Notes: generated from the sequence alone by a model not told the origin. A stretch of DNA of 6,271 bases from CAZBUH01 sp964495095 (GCA_964495095.1 CAZBUH010000104.1:1-6271), one strand, 5' to 3'. Shown: positions 1-5,783, counted from the first letter of the stretch. A program made the numbers and translations.

Positions 1-32
1 AAAATTAAGGCGCGGCACTTCTGATTTCTGTT

Positions 33-46
33 ATGCGATTTCGCAT
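33..46. repeat. Short inverted repeat upstream of exporter promoter
   Basis: ATGCGA and TCGCAT form a perfect 6-bp inverted repeat around a TT spacer, about 34 bp upstream of the -35 box of the exporter promoter. It could be a second regulator site or the remains of an upstream gene end. There is no T-run, so it is not a terminator. A chance occurrence is quite possible. Confidence 0.25.
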
Positions 47-79
47 TGCAGAGGACATAATTTTTAATTTTGTATGCTA

Positions 80-108
80 TTGACATAAAAGCTAAAACGT
101 GCTACACT
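80..108 (+). promoter_or_regulatory. Sigma-A promoter of the ABC exporter operon
   Basis: A perfect -35 box TTGACA (80-85) is followed by a 17-bp spacer and TACACT (103-108), which matches the -10 consensus at four of six positions. Transcription would start near position 115, giving a leader of about 90 nt before the ATPase start codon at 204. It is the only good promoter seen upstream of the ATPase and permease genes, so it probably drives both. Confidence 0.75.
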
Positions 109-122
109 GCCAACTGCCGACA

Positions 123-140
123 AGTTAGCGTATACTAACT
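123..140. promoter_or_regulatory. Operator-like palindrome just downstream of the promoter
   Basis: AGTTAG (123-128) and CTAACT (135-140) are perfect 6-bp inverted arms around the spacer CGTATA, itself close to the palindrome GTATAC. The site begins about eight bases after the predicted transcription start, where a bound dimer would block RNA polymerase. Size and symmetry suit a TetR/AcrR or MarR family repressor. Exporter operons of this ATPase plus giant-permease type often lie beside a TetR gene, but no regulator gene is visible in the window, so the partner is inferred. Confidence 0.55.
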
Positions 141-191
141 ACGGCAAAAAACGGTATATTGTTACGGGCACGCAGAAGCCGCCCGATTCGG

Positions 192-198
192 AAAGGAG
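192..198 (+). promoter_or_regulatory. Ribosome binding site fixing the ATPase start
   Basis: AAAGGAG lies five bases before the ATG at 204. The reading frame stays open upstream to a TTG at 159, but that codon has no purine-rich site at proper spacing and would add an Arg-rich 15-residue tail unlike ABC ATPases. The ATG at 204 is therefore chosen. Confidence 0.85.
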
Positions 199-203
199 CG
201 CTT

Positions 204-920
204 ATGTCAGAAGCAGAACAGAAATTTTTGGAGATTGTGGATTTGAAAAAGGGATTCGGGAGCGGGGACACCCGCCAGGAGGTCCTGTGCGGAATGACTT
301 TTTCGGTGTCAAAAGGGGAATTTGCCGTGCTTTTGGGGCCCTCCGGCTCCGGCAAATCCACGTTGCTGAACATCATCGGCGGAATCGACAGCGCCGACTC
401 AGGATATATATCCATCCACGGCGACAAGCTGAAGGATTTGGACGAAAAGCAGTTGACCAGGTACCGCAGAAAGCATCTGGGCTATGTTTTTCAGATGTAT
501 AACCTTATCGGGAACCTAAATGTGAAAGAAAATATCGAGGTGGGGGCCTACCTGTCTGACGCCCCGCTGGATATTGACGAGCTGCTCAATACGCTGGGGC
601 TCTACGAGCACCGCCACAAGCTGCCAAACCAGCTCTCCGGCGGACAGCAGCAGCGCGTTTCCATCGGCCGGGCAATCGTCAAAAATCCGGATATACTGCT
701 GTGCGACGAGCCCACCGGCGCTCTGGACTATAATACGTCCAAGGAGATTTTGAAGCTCATCGAGGACGTAAACGCGAAGTACGGCAACACCGTTATTATG
801 GTCACCCATAATGAGGCGATCAGGAATATGGCCGACCACGTAATCAAGCTGCGCGATGGGCGCGTGCGGCTGAACGAGCAGAACCCCCATAAAATTTCCG
901 CCTCTGACCTGGAGTGGTAA
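204..920 (+). CDS. ABC transporter ATP-binding protein, MacB/LolD/FtsE type
   Basis: This 238-residue cytoplasmic ATPase powers the permease encoded immediately downstream. It has every motif of an active ABC nucleotide-binding domain: Walker A GPSGSGKST (45-53), Q-loop VFQ (95-97), signature LSGGQQQR (144-151), Walker B ILLCDEPTGALD (164-175) with the catalytic Glu169, and the H-loop His202. The PTGALD form of Walker B and the FQMYNLI stretch after the Q-loop are typical of the MacB/LolD/FtsE branch, whose members work as dimers with FtsX-like permeases. Its length is normal for that branch. The gene ends 15 bp before the permease start, so the two are surely co-transcribed. The substrate cannot be read from the ATPase. 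Antimicrobial peptide, lipoprotein or other envelope export or sensing are the usual roles of relatives. Confidence 0.95.
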   Translation: MSEAEQKFLEIVDLKKGFGSGDTRQEVLCGMTFSVSKGEFAVLLGPSGSGKSTLLNIIGGIDSADSGYISIHGDKLKDLDEKQLTRYRRKHLGYVFQMYNLIGNLNVKENIEVGAYLSDAPLDIDELLNTLGLYEHRHKLPNQLSGGQQQRVSIGRAIVKNPDILLCDEPTGALDYNTSKEILKLIEDVNAKYGNTVIMVTHNEAIRNMADHVIKLRDGRVRLNEQNPHKISASDLEW

Positions 921-935
921 AGGGGGGCGTCGGAC

Positions 936-3665
936 GTGGGAAAGAAGAAAATTAAAAATCCGCTGGTGCGGCGCATTCCCAGGGAATTTCTGGGCGACTG
1001 GAGAAAATATCTCGTAGTCAGCCTGTTCCTGATTCTCACCATTGGATTTGTGTCCGGAATGTATGTGGCAAACGGCAGCATGATGGCTGCCGCAGACGAG
1101 GGCGTGTCAAAATACAGGCTGGAGGACGGACACTTTGAGCTGGATTGCAAAGCAGACCCGGAGCTGCTGTCCGCCATACAGTCCGGGGAAAAGGCGGACG
1201 TGAAGCAGTATTATCTGGACGAGGCGGAAAAAGAGCTGGACGAAAAATTTCAGGAGGAATTCCGGCGGGAGTTTACGCAGCAGTTCGACTCTGAGTTTGA
1301 GGAGAATTTCAAAACGGCCTTTGAAACCGAAATGAAGCAGTCCCTGCTTCAGGAGGGGCTGGATGAGGCGGCTGCAGAGGATATGCTCCCCGGGCTGGTG
1401 GAGCAGGCCATACAGTCCGGGTCTTACCAGTCGGCCTATGACGAGGCTTACGACGGCGCGTATCAGAGCGCCTATGAGGAGGCGTACCCCGCGGCGTATG
1501 ATGAGGCGTGGGACGGGCTACAGAGTGAAATTGATGAAAAATACGCCGACGCCGAGGAGCGGTACGAGTTGGACGACCCGGATTTCCGGGCTGTTCCGGT
1601 GACGGTCTATGAAAACTTTTTCCGCAGCGAGGATGAGGATAACGACAACGACGGAGCGGTGGACGGAACTGTCCGGGTCTATGGAAAAACCGACGCGGTA
1701 AACCTGGCCTGCCTGATGGATGGGCGCTTTCCCGGGAATCAGGAGGAAATCGCCATCGACAGGATGCACGCGGATAATGTGGGCGTCCGTGTGGGCGATA
1801 CCATAACGGTAGGGGGGAAGAGCTGGCAGGTGGTAGGGCTGCTGGCATATGTGAATTATTCCACCCTGTACGAAAAAAGCACGGATTTCATGTTTGACGC
1901 CATCAAATTTGACGTGGCAATGGTGACAGAGGAGGGCTTTGAACGCCTGGAAAGTCCCGTTCATTACGCTTACGCCTGGCAGTACGAAAACAGCCCGGCG
2001 GACGAACAGGAGGAAAAGCGCCTTTCCGACGATTTCCTGAAGGCCCTGCTTACACAGGCGGTGATAAACGGCGCAGAATTGGAGGATTATCTTCCCCGGT
2101 ACATAAATCCCGCCATCAACTTTGCGACGGAGGACATGGGCTCCGACAAAGCTATAGGCGGCGTACTGCTGGACATCCTGATTGTAATTATCGCGTTTAT
2201 CTTCGCGGTGACAATCAGCAATACCATAGCAAAAGAGGCCCAGGTCATCGGCACTCTCCGCGCCTCCGGCTATACAAGGGGAGAGCTTATACTGCACTAT
2301 CTCGCCATGCCGGTGATAGTAACGCTCATTGCGGCGGCAGTCGGGAATCTGCTGGGCTATACGGCGTTTAAGTATGTGGTGGTTTCCATGTACTATAACA
2401 GCTACAGTCTGCCTGCATATGAAACGGTATGGAATCCGGAGGCTTTTGTGAAAACCGTGCTCATTCCCGCTGCACTGATGCTGGCAGTAAATCTCGCCGT
2501 GATAGTGAAGATGATGCGGCATACGCCTTTGCAGTTTTTGCGCCGTGATTTAAAGCGATCAAAACGCAAAAAGGCAATCCGCCTGCCGCGCTGGGGATTT
2601 TTCAGCCGTTTCCGCCTGCGCGTCATGTTCCAGAACGCGCCAAACTACCTTATCCTGTTTTTCGGCATCTTCTTCATCTCAGTTATGCTGGCGATGGCGG
2701 TGGGAATGCCGGAGACTCTGGACTATTACAAAGAGAACGCGGCGGACATGATGTTTGCAAAGTATCAATATGTGCTCAGCGCCGGCCAGGACGGGGATGG
2801 ACAGCCTGTACGCACCGAAAACAGCGATGCTGAGCCTTTCGGCCTGTATTCACTGCAGAGAAAAAGCGACGTTTTGGATGAGGAGGTCTCGGTCTATGGA
2901 ATTGCCGGCGGAAGTCGGTATGTCCGGATAGACGATTTAAGCTCCATTGGGGAGGATCAGGTCTATGTCTCCTCCGCCTTTAGGGACAAATACGGCCTCA
3001 AAATCGGAGACTCCGTACTTCTGGACGAAAAGTACGAGAACAGGCGGTATTCGTTTGAGGTTGCGGGCTTCTACGATAAGTGTATAAGCATCGCGGTGTT
3101 TATGCCCATAGAAAATTTCCGGGCCGTGTTCAATATGGATGCGGACGAATTCAGCGGGTATCTGTCCGACACAGAACTGACGGACCTGGACGAAGATACC
3201 GTTGCGTCCGTAATCACTGAGCGGGACATCACAAAAATGTGCGACCAGCTTGACCACTCCATGGGCGCGTATATGAGGTATTTTCAGGTTCTGTGCATTC
3301 TGCTGTCGGCGGTGCTGATTTATCTGCTCGCCAAGATTATCATCGAAAAGAACGAAAACGCCATCTCCATGACAAAAATACTGGGCTACGAAAACCGGGA
3401 AATTGCCAGCCTGTACCTGCTCTCCACAACCATAGTTCTGGTGATTGCTGACGCTGTCAGCGTCGCACTGGGCGTGCTGGTAATGGAACAGGCGTGGAAG
3501 GTCATCATGGCCGAGTACAGCGGGTGGTTTCCATTCGTCATACAGCCCGCCGGATACGGGAAGATTTTCGTATTTGTGCTGATTGGCTACCTGCTGGTGG
3601 CGGGCTTTGATTTTAAGCGGATTAAGAAAATCCCAATGGATCAGGCGCTGAAGAATGTGGAATAA
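936..3665 (+). CDS. Large FtsX-like ABC permease with helical aromatic-repeat outer domain
   Basis: This 909-residue membrane subunit partners the preceding ATPase. It starts at GTG 936, about eight bases after a strong GGGGGG site (922-927). Predicted membrane segments lie near residues 26-45, 408-428, 452-478, 505-526, 571-590, 785-803, 825-849 and 876-890. This gives the layout TM, outer domain, three TMs, repeated twice. Each three-TM block is an FtsX domain, and TLRASGYTRGEL (440-451) aligns with MTKILGYENREI (812-823). The two outer domains also match each other at GVRVGDTITV (283-292) and GLKIGDSVLL (687-696). The first outer domain (46-407) differs by a long acidic helical insert, about residues 95-210, with aromatics every fourth residue. 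MacB-type permeases do not transport through the bilayer but couple ATP hydrolysis to movements of their outer domains, so this insert probably reaches into the wall or contacts a substrate. The family call is secure; the substrate is unknown. Confidence 0.92.
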   Translation: MGKKKIKNPLVRRIPREFLGDWRKYLVVSLFLILTIGFVSGMYVANGSMMAAADEGVSKYRLEDGHFELDCKADPELLSAIQSGEKADVKQYYLDEAEKELDEKFQEEFRREFTQQFDSEFEENFKTAFETEMKQSLLQEGLDEAAAEDMLPGLVEQAIQSGSYQSAYDEAYDGAYQSAYEEAYPAAYDEAWDGLQSEIDEKYADAEERYELDDPDFRAVPVTVYENFFRSEDEDNDNDGAVDGTVRVYGKTDAVNLACLMDGRFPGNQEEIAIDRMHADNVGVRVGDTITVGGKSWQVVGLLAYVNYSTLYEKSTDFMFDAIKFDVAMVTEEGFERLESPVHYAYAWQYENSPADEQEEKRLSDDFLKALLTQAVINGAELEDYLPRYINPAINFATEDMGSDKAIGGVLLDILIVIIAFIFAVTISNTIAKEAQVIGTLRASGYTRGELILHYLAMPVIVTLIAAAVGNLLGYTAFKYVVVSMYYNSYSLPAYETVWNPEAFVKTVLIPAALMLAVNLAVIVKMMRHTPLQFLRRDLKRSKRKKAIRLPRWGFFSRFRLRVMFQNAPNYLILFFGIFFISVMLAMAVGMPETLDYYKENAADMMFAKYQYVLSAGQDGDGQPVRTENSDAEPFGLYSLQRKSDVLDEEVSVYGIAGGSRYVRIDDLSSIGEDQVYVSSAFRDKYGLKIGDSVLLDEKYENRRYSFEVAGFYDKCISIAVFMPIENFRAVFNMDADEFSGYLSDTELTDLDEDTVASVITERDITKMCDQLDHSMGAYMRYFQVLCILLSAVLIYLLAKIIIEKNENAISMTKILGYENREIASLYLLSTTIVLVIADAVSVALGVLVMEQAWKVIMAEYSGWFPFVIQPAGYGKIFVFVLIGYLLVAGFDFKRIKKIPMDQALKNVE
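1236..1511 (+). other. Segment encoding period-4 aromatic ladder in the permease
   Basis: This segment encodes permease residues 101-192. Leu101, then Phe at 105, 109, 113, 117, 121, 125 and 129, then Met133 and Leu137 form one run with an exact four-residue step. After a break, Tyr at 164, 168, 172, 176, 180, 184 and 188 and Trp192 form a second run with the same step. The intervening residues are mostly Glu, Asp, Gln, Ala and Ser, so both runs should be helical with an aromatic stripe winding slowly round the helix. Codons for the same residues vary (for example TAC and TAT), which argues that the pattern is kept at protein level and is not recent DNA slippage. Confidence 0.8.
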
Positions 3666-3724
3666 ACCGGGAACGCGCGTCGGAAGCATTGACAAAGCTG
3701 AAATCCGACCGCTCCAAAGCCAAT

Positions 3725-3756
3725 TTAAGGGCCGGCGCTGATGCGCCGGCCCTTAA
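3725..3756. terminator. 14-bp hairpin between convergent genes
   Basis: A perfect 14-bp stem, TTAAGGGCCGGCGC with its complement, closes a TGAT loop 59 bp after the permease stop codon and 65 bp beyond the stop codon of the convergent minus-strand gene. It is strong and GC-rich in the core. The following sequence is only modestly U-rich on either strand, so it resembles a bidirectional terminator without a textbook U-tract, or a 3'-end stabilising stem. Confidence 0.7.
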
Positions 3757-3821
3757 TAAGCGTAAAAGAAAATTTCGGAGTAAATATGCAGTTTGACTGA
3801 CAAACCGGCAGCCGCCGCCTG

Positions 3822-4496
3822 TCACCAGCAGTTTTTGCAGTATACGTATCCCCTTGAATCTGCGTCGCCTAATGTCATTTCCGTGTAATATTTCATCCCG
3901 GAGCAATCGGAGACAGAATGGATTTTACCGTTTCTGCTGACGTATACGGTCATGTCTGCGGAATGACCGTTAATTGCGGTCAGTGCGGGGATTGGCGCAG
4001 GTGCAATCGTGGGCTCCGGCGTCGGAGCAATTGTAGGAGTTGGCGTAGGCGCAATTGTGGGCTCCGGTGTCGGAGCAATTGTAGGAGACGGCGTAGGTGC
4101 GATTGTGGGCTCTGGTGTCGGTGCAATTGTGGAAAACGGTGTAGGTGCGGTTATTGGAGTTGGCGTAGGTGCGATTGTGGGAGACGGTGTCGGAGCCGAC
4201 GCGGACACCGAATCAGCCTCCGGCGTCTCAGATGGCTCTTGGGATTGCAGGGATTCCTGTTCCGAAGAAGCGGATATCCGGGTATCGCCGGATATATCGG
4301 ACGAAGGATTGCCGGTATTGCCGGAGCCGATAGTCCAGACAGATGCGAGAAGCACAACGAAAGCGGCAGCCGCCGCGATGATTATAACAGGCGTATTTTT
4401 CTTTTTCTGGGCATATCCGCATTTTATGCACACCTTTGAGTTCCTGCCTATGGGCTGTCCGCAATGGGTGCAGAAATATTGCTTTTCTTTTTTCAT
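3822..4496 (-). CDS. Zinc-ribbon membrane-anchored protein with Pro/Thr repeat spacer and C-terminal His/Cys module
   Basis: This is a 224-residue protein of unknown role. The N-terminus is a zinc ribbon with C9, C12, C23 and C26 (CX2C-X10-CX2C). Lysines 31-33 and a hydrophobic segment (36-56) follow, so the ribbon should face the cytoplasm and the rest should lie outside. Residues 60-100 are Ser/Glu-rich. Residues 101-172 are nine copies of an 8-residue unit of the form APTPxPTI, a stiff extended spacer suited to crossing the cell wall. The C-terminus (about 181-224) has H193, C198, C220 and C223, a likely second zinc site that resembles the small His/Cys tails (YVSRNGKIH...C...CxxC) found on secreted or membrane proteins of Clostridia. 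The start is fixed by AAGGA ten bases upstream (minus strand, 4506-4510) and by its own strong promoter. It appears to be a single-gene unit. The last codon is Trp, before TGA. Confidence 0.85.
   Translation of the reverse strand: MKKEKQYFCTHCGQPIGRNSKVCIKCGYAQKKKNTPVIIIAAAAAFVVLLASVWTIGSGNTGNPSSDISGDTRISASSEQESLQSQEPSETPEADSVSASAPTPSPTIAPTPTPITAPTPFSTIAPTPEPTIAPTPSPTIAPTPEPTIAPTPTPTIAPTPEPTIAPAPIPALTAINGHSADMTVYVSRNGKIHSVSDCSGMKYYTEMTLGDADSRGYVYCKNCW
3981..4196 (-). repeat. 24-bp minisatellite inside the zinc-ribbon gene
   Basis: Nine consecutive 24-bp units encode the 8-residue repeats APTPxPTI (residues 101-172 of the minus-strand protein); the copies nearest both ends are the most diverged. 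The central units alternate at the x position between Glu and Ser or Thr, giving a higher-order 48-bp period that suggests growth by duplication of a two-unit block. Because 24 is a multiple of three, copy-number changes keep the frame, so the spacer can vary in length between strains. Confidence 0.9.
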
Positions 4497-4504
4497 CTTA
4501 ATTC

Positions 4505-4511
4505 GTCCTTT
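4505..4511 (-). promoter_or_regulatory. Ribosome binding site of the zinc-ribbon gene
   Basis: On the minus strand AAAGGAC precedes the ATG at 4496 with about nine bases between AAGGA and the start codon. This supports the chosen start and gives a leader of roughly 70 nt from the promoter. Confidence 0.75.
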
Positions 4512-4572
4512 ATGTTTATTTGGCTGACGTTAAAACATATTTTGATAAACGGTGCGGTACTGCCTAAAACGA

Positions 4573-4601
4573 ATTATAGAATATTGATGAAGATATGTCA
4601 A
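4573..4601 (-). promoter_or_regulatory. Perfect-consensus sigma-A promoter for the zinc-ribbon gene
   Basis: On the minus strand TTGACA (4596-4601) and TATAAT (4573-4578) are separated by exactly 17 bp. All twelve hexamer bases match the sigma-A consensus. Transcription should start near 4566, about 70 nt before the start codon. This predicts strong, housekeeping-type expression unless a repressor acts on the leader; no clear palindrome was seen there. Confidence 0.9.
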
Positions 4602-4741
4602 CAAATGGGCGCATCCAGGCACACTTGGGCAGAAAACCCGGCGCCGCCCCTCCGCCCGGCAGGACGGAAGCAGCGGCGGACTTTATAGGGCGCGATGGAC
4701 AGCAGATGGGCCGATGCCATAAAGCAAATAGCTTTGCTCTC

Positions 4742-4770
4742 TTGCTCTTTTTGAAAATATGTGTTATGCT
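4742..4770 (+). promoter_or_regulatory. Candidate extended -10 promoter of tyrA
   Basis: TGTTATGCT (4762-4770) is an extended -10 element: TG, one base, then TATGCT. A weak -35 box TTGCTC (4742-4747) lies 17 bp upstream. Transcription would start near 4777, about 60 nt before the tyrA ATG. The octamer TTATGCTT recurs 21 bp downstream (4785-4792), so a regulator could bind both copies on one DNA face. This is the best plus-strand promoter in the region, but it is weaker than the other two in the window. Confidence 0.45.
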
Positions 4771-4773
4771 TGC

Positions 4774-4814
4774 CTAAACCGCTTTTATGCTTTAAAGCGG
4801 AGCGGCGGTTTTAG
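4774..4814 (+). other. Leader hairpins upstream of tyrA
   Basis: CCGCTTT (4779-4785) can pair with AAAGCGG (4794-4800). Alternatively CTAAACCGC (4774-4782) can pair, with one bulge, with GCGGTTTTAG (4805-4814). The two pairings share CCGC and exclude each other. If transcription starts near 4777, only the first would form completely. The second could be a weak terminator for transcripts arriving from further upstream. I see no T-box motif, and no tyrosine codon run that would signal peptide-type attenuation. Confidence 0.4.
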
Positions 4815-4837
4815 ATTATAAGCTGGGGGCAGGTATA

Positions 4838-5719
4838 ATGAAAAATATTGTTGTGGCGGGATTGGGCCTCATCGGCGGGTCGCTGGCCTCGGCGCTTATG
4901 GGATTTGAGGACTACCATATTATCGGTGTAAATCGGGCGGGCGAGACCTTAAACTATGCGGCTGAGCATGGGATAGGGGACGAGGTGACCGACGACGTCC
5001 TGTCCGCTGTGCGGCGCGGAGACGTGGTATATCTTTGCTATCCGCCCCAGATGATAATAGACTTTATGGAGAAATATAAGGGCGAATTCAAAGAGGGAGC
5101 CCTTGTGACGGACGTCTGCGGAATAAAGACGGCAATTATGGAGGCGTCAAAATGCCTGCCGGACACGGTGGATTTTATCGGAAGCCATCCCATGGCCGGC
5201 CGCGAGGTGAGCGGGATAAAAAATTCCCTGCCCACGCTTTTTAACGGCGCACATTATATAATAACACCAAGAAGCGGCAGCAAGCGGGAAAATATCGAGC
5301 TTTTGACCCGCATCGCGGCAAAGCTCGGCTGCATGGATATCGTAAATACCACGCCTGAAAAGCACGACTCCATAATCGCCTACACGAGCCAGGCGATGCA
5401 TATAATGGCCGTCGCGGTCTGCGACGACCCGTATATGTTCGACTGCCTTGGGTATGAGGGCGGCAGCTTCCGCGACTGCACAAGGGTGGCGGCCCTTGAC
5501 GTGCCGCTGTGGACGGAGCTTTTCAGCCTGAATTCCAAAGCCCTTTCCGAGGTGCTGGAGAGGCTTGAAAAAAATCTCCACGCATACCGTGTGGCCGTGG
5601 AAAGCGGTGACAGGGACTATCTTGCCGCAAAGCTCAATGTGTCCGCATCCAGAAAAAAGCTGATGAATTTTGAGCATACCAGAGGCGACGATATGTCGTC
5701 GCTTTATAAGAAAAAATAA
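4838..5719 (+). CDS. tyrA: Prephenate dehydrogenase (TyrA), tyrosine biosynthesis
   Basis: This 293-residue cytoplasmic enzyme should carry out the oxidative decarboxylation of prephenate to 4-hydroxyphenylpyruvate, the committed step to tyrosine; arogenate as substrate cannot be excluded. The N-terminal Rossmann fold has GLGLIGGSLA (8-17). Other family marks are TDVCGIK (91-97), GSHPMAG with the conserved His117 (115-121), HD (176-177), SQAMH (184-188), GGSFRDCTR (208-216), Trp225 and Asn232. The length fits a single-domain TyrA with neither a chorismate mutase domain nor a C-terminal ACT domain, so the usual tyrosine-binding regulatory domain is absent. Asn32-Arg33 replaces the acidic residue at the end of the second beta strand that normally selects NAD, hinting at NADP use. 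A GGGGG site lies eight bases before the ATG. No other aromatic-pathway gene is nearby in the window. Confidence 0.95.
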   Translation: MKNIVVAGLGLIGGSLASALMGFEDYHIIGVNRAGETLNYAAEHGIGDEVTDDVLSAVRRGDVVYLCYPPQMIIDFMEKYKGEFKEGALVTDVCGIKTAIMEASKCLPDTVDFIGSHPMAGREVSGIKNSLPTLFNGAHYIITPRSGSKRENIELLTRIAAKLGCMDIVNTTPEKHDSIIAYTSQAMHIMAVAVCDDPYMFDCLGYEGGSFRDCTRVAALDVPLWTELFSLNSKALSEVLERLEKNLHAYRVAVESGDRDYLAAKLNVSASRKKLMNFEHTRGDDMSSLYKKK

Positions 5720-5726
5720 AAATCCG

Positions 5727-5783
5727 CCTCACGTAAGATTTTCCGCGGATATTTCAGCGCCTGTGCGGAAAGTTAACGTGAGG
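5727..5783 (+). promoter_or_regulatory. Long hairpin masking the ribosome binding site of the small gene
   Basis: CCTCACGT (5727-5734) pairs with ACGTGAGG (5776-5783), and inside this TTTCCGC (5740-5746) pairs with GCGGAAA (5765-5771), leaving an 18-nt apical loop and a small internal loop. The outer 3' arm includes the GAGG of the Shine-Dalgarno sequence GAGGTGA (5780-5786), which serves the ATG at 5793. Folding would therefore hide the ribosome binding site. The structure might also slow or partly end transcription after tyrA, though only TTTT at 5787-5790 follows. It does not match a riboswitch class I recognise. Confidence 0.55.

Larger units (their letters stand above)
4497..4837. other. 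341-bp divergent intergenic region
   Basis: No convincing gene lies here. From left to right it holds the ribosome binding site of the minus-strand zinc-ribbon gene (4505-4511), that gene's AT-rich leader and promoter (4573-4601), a GC-rich stem (CGCCGC 4641-4646 with GCGGCG 4672-4677), a short AGCAAA/TTTGCT hairpin (4723-4738) followed ten bases later by a run of five T, and the candidate tyrA promoter and leader. A 60-codon frame at 4595-4777 has no good ribosome binding site and overlaps the opposing -35 box. Confidence 0.6.

Noticed and set aside
159..203. Extended N-terminus for the ATPase from TTG 159
   Set aside because: No ribosome binding site, unlike family N-termini, and a strong AAAGGAG directly precedes ATG 204.
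3679..3709. GTCGGA/TCCGAC inverted repeat after the permease stop
   Set aside because: Only six base pairs around a 19-nt loop with no U-tract; too weak to call a terminator beside the 14-bp stem that follows.
3798..3824. TGACA/TGTCA inverted repeat at the stop codon of the zinc-ribbon gene
   Set aside because: The stem is five base pairs with poor internal pairing and no U-tract; probably chance.
3918..4439. Plus-strand frame rich in Cys and Arg repeats
   Set aside because: Another antisense shadow of the same minisatellite, with implausible composition and no start signals.
4009..4527. Long plus-strand frame encoding Gly/Val repeats of the type GVGAIVG
   Set aside because: It is the antisense reading of the 24-bp minisatellite, which keeps several frames open because its period is a multiple of three. 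It has no fitting ribosome binding site. The minus-strand frame has a promoter, ribosome binding site and recognisable domains.
4654..4678. Resemblance to the SRP RNA core (CAGG...GGAAGCAGC)
   Set aside because: The bases between CAGG and AGCAG are too few to form the GGAA-capped helix, and the flanking sequence does not build the SRP hairpin. Judged a coincidence.
4595..4777. 60-codon plus-strand frame with a hydrophobic end
   Set aside because: It lacks a convincing ribosome binding site and promoter, overlaps the -35 box of the opposing promoter, and runs through a GC-rich stem that explains its composition.
4834..4839. TATAAT overlapping the tyrA start codon
   Set aside because: A promoter here would start transcription inside tyrA, and no -35 box lies 17 bp upstream. 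It is the AT-rich end of the leader.
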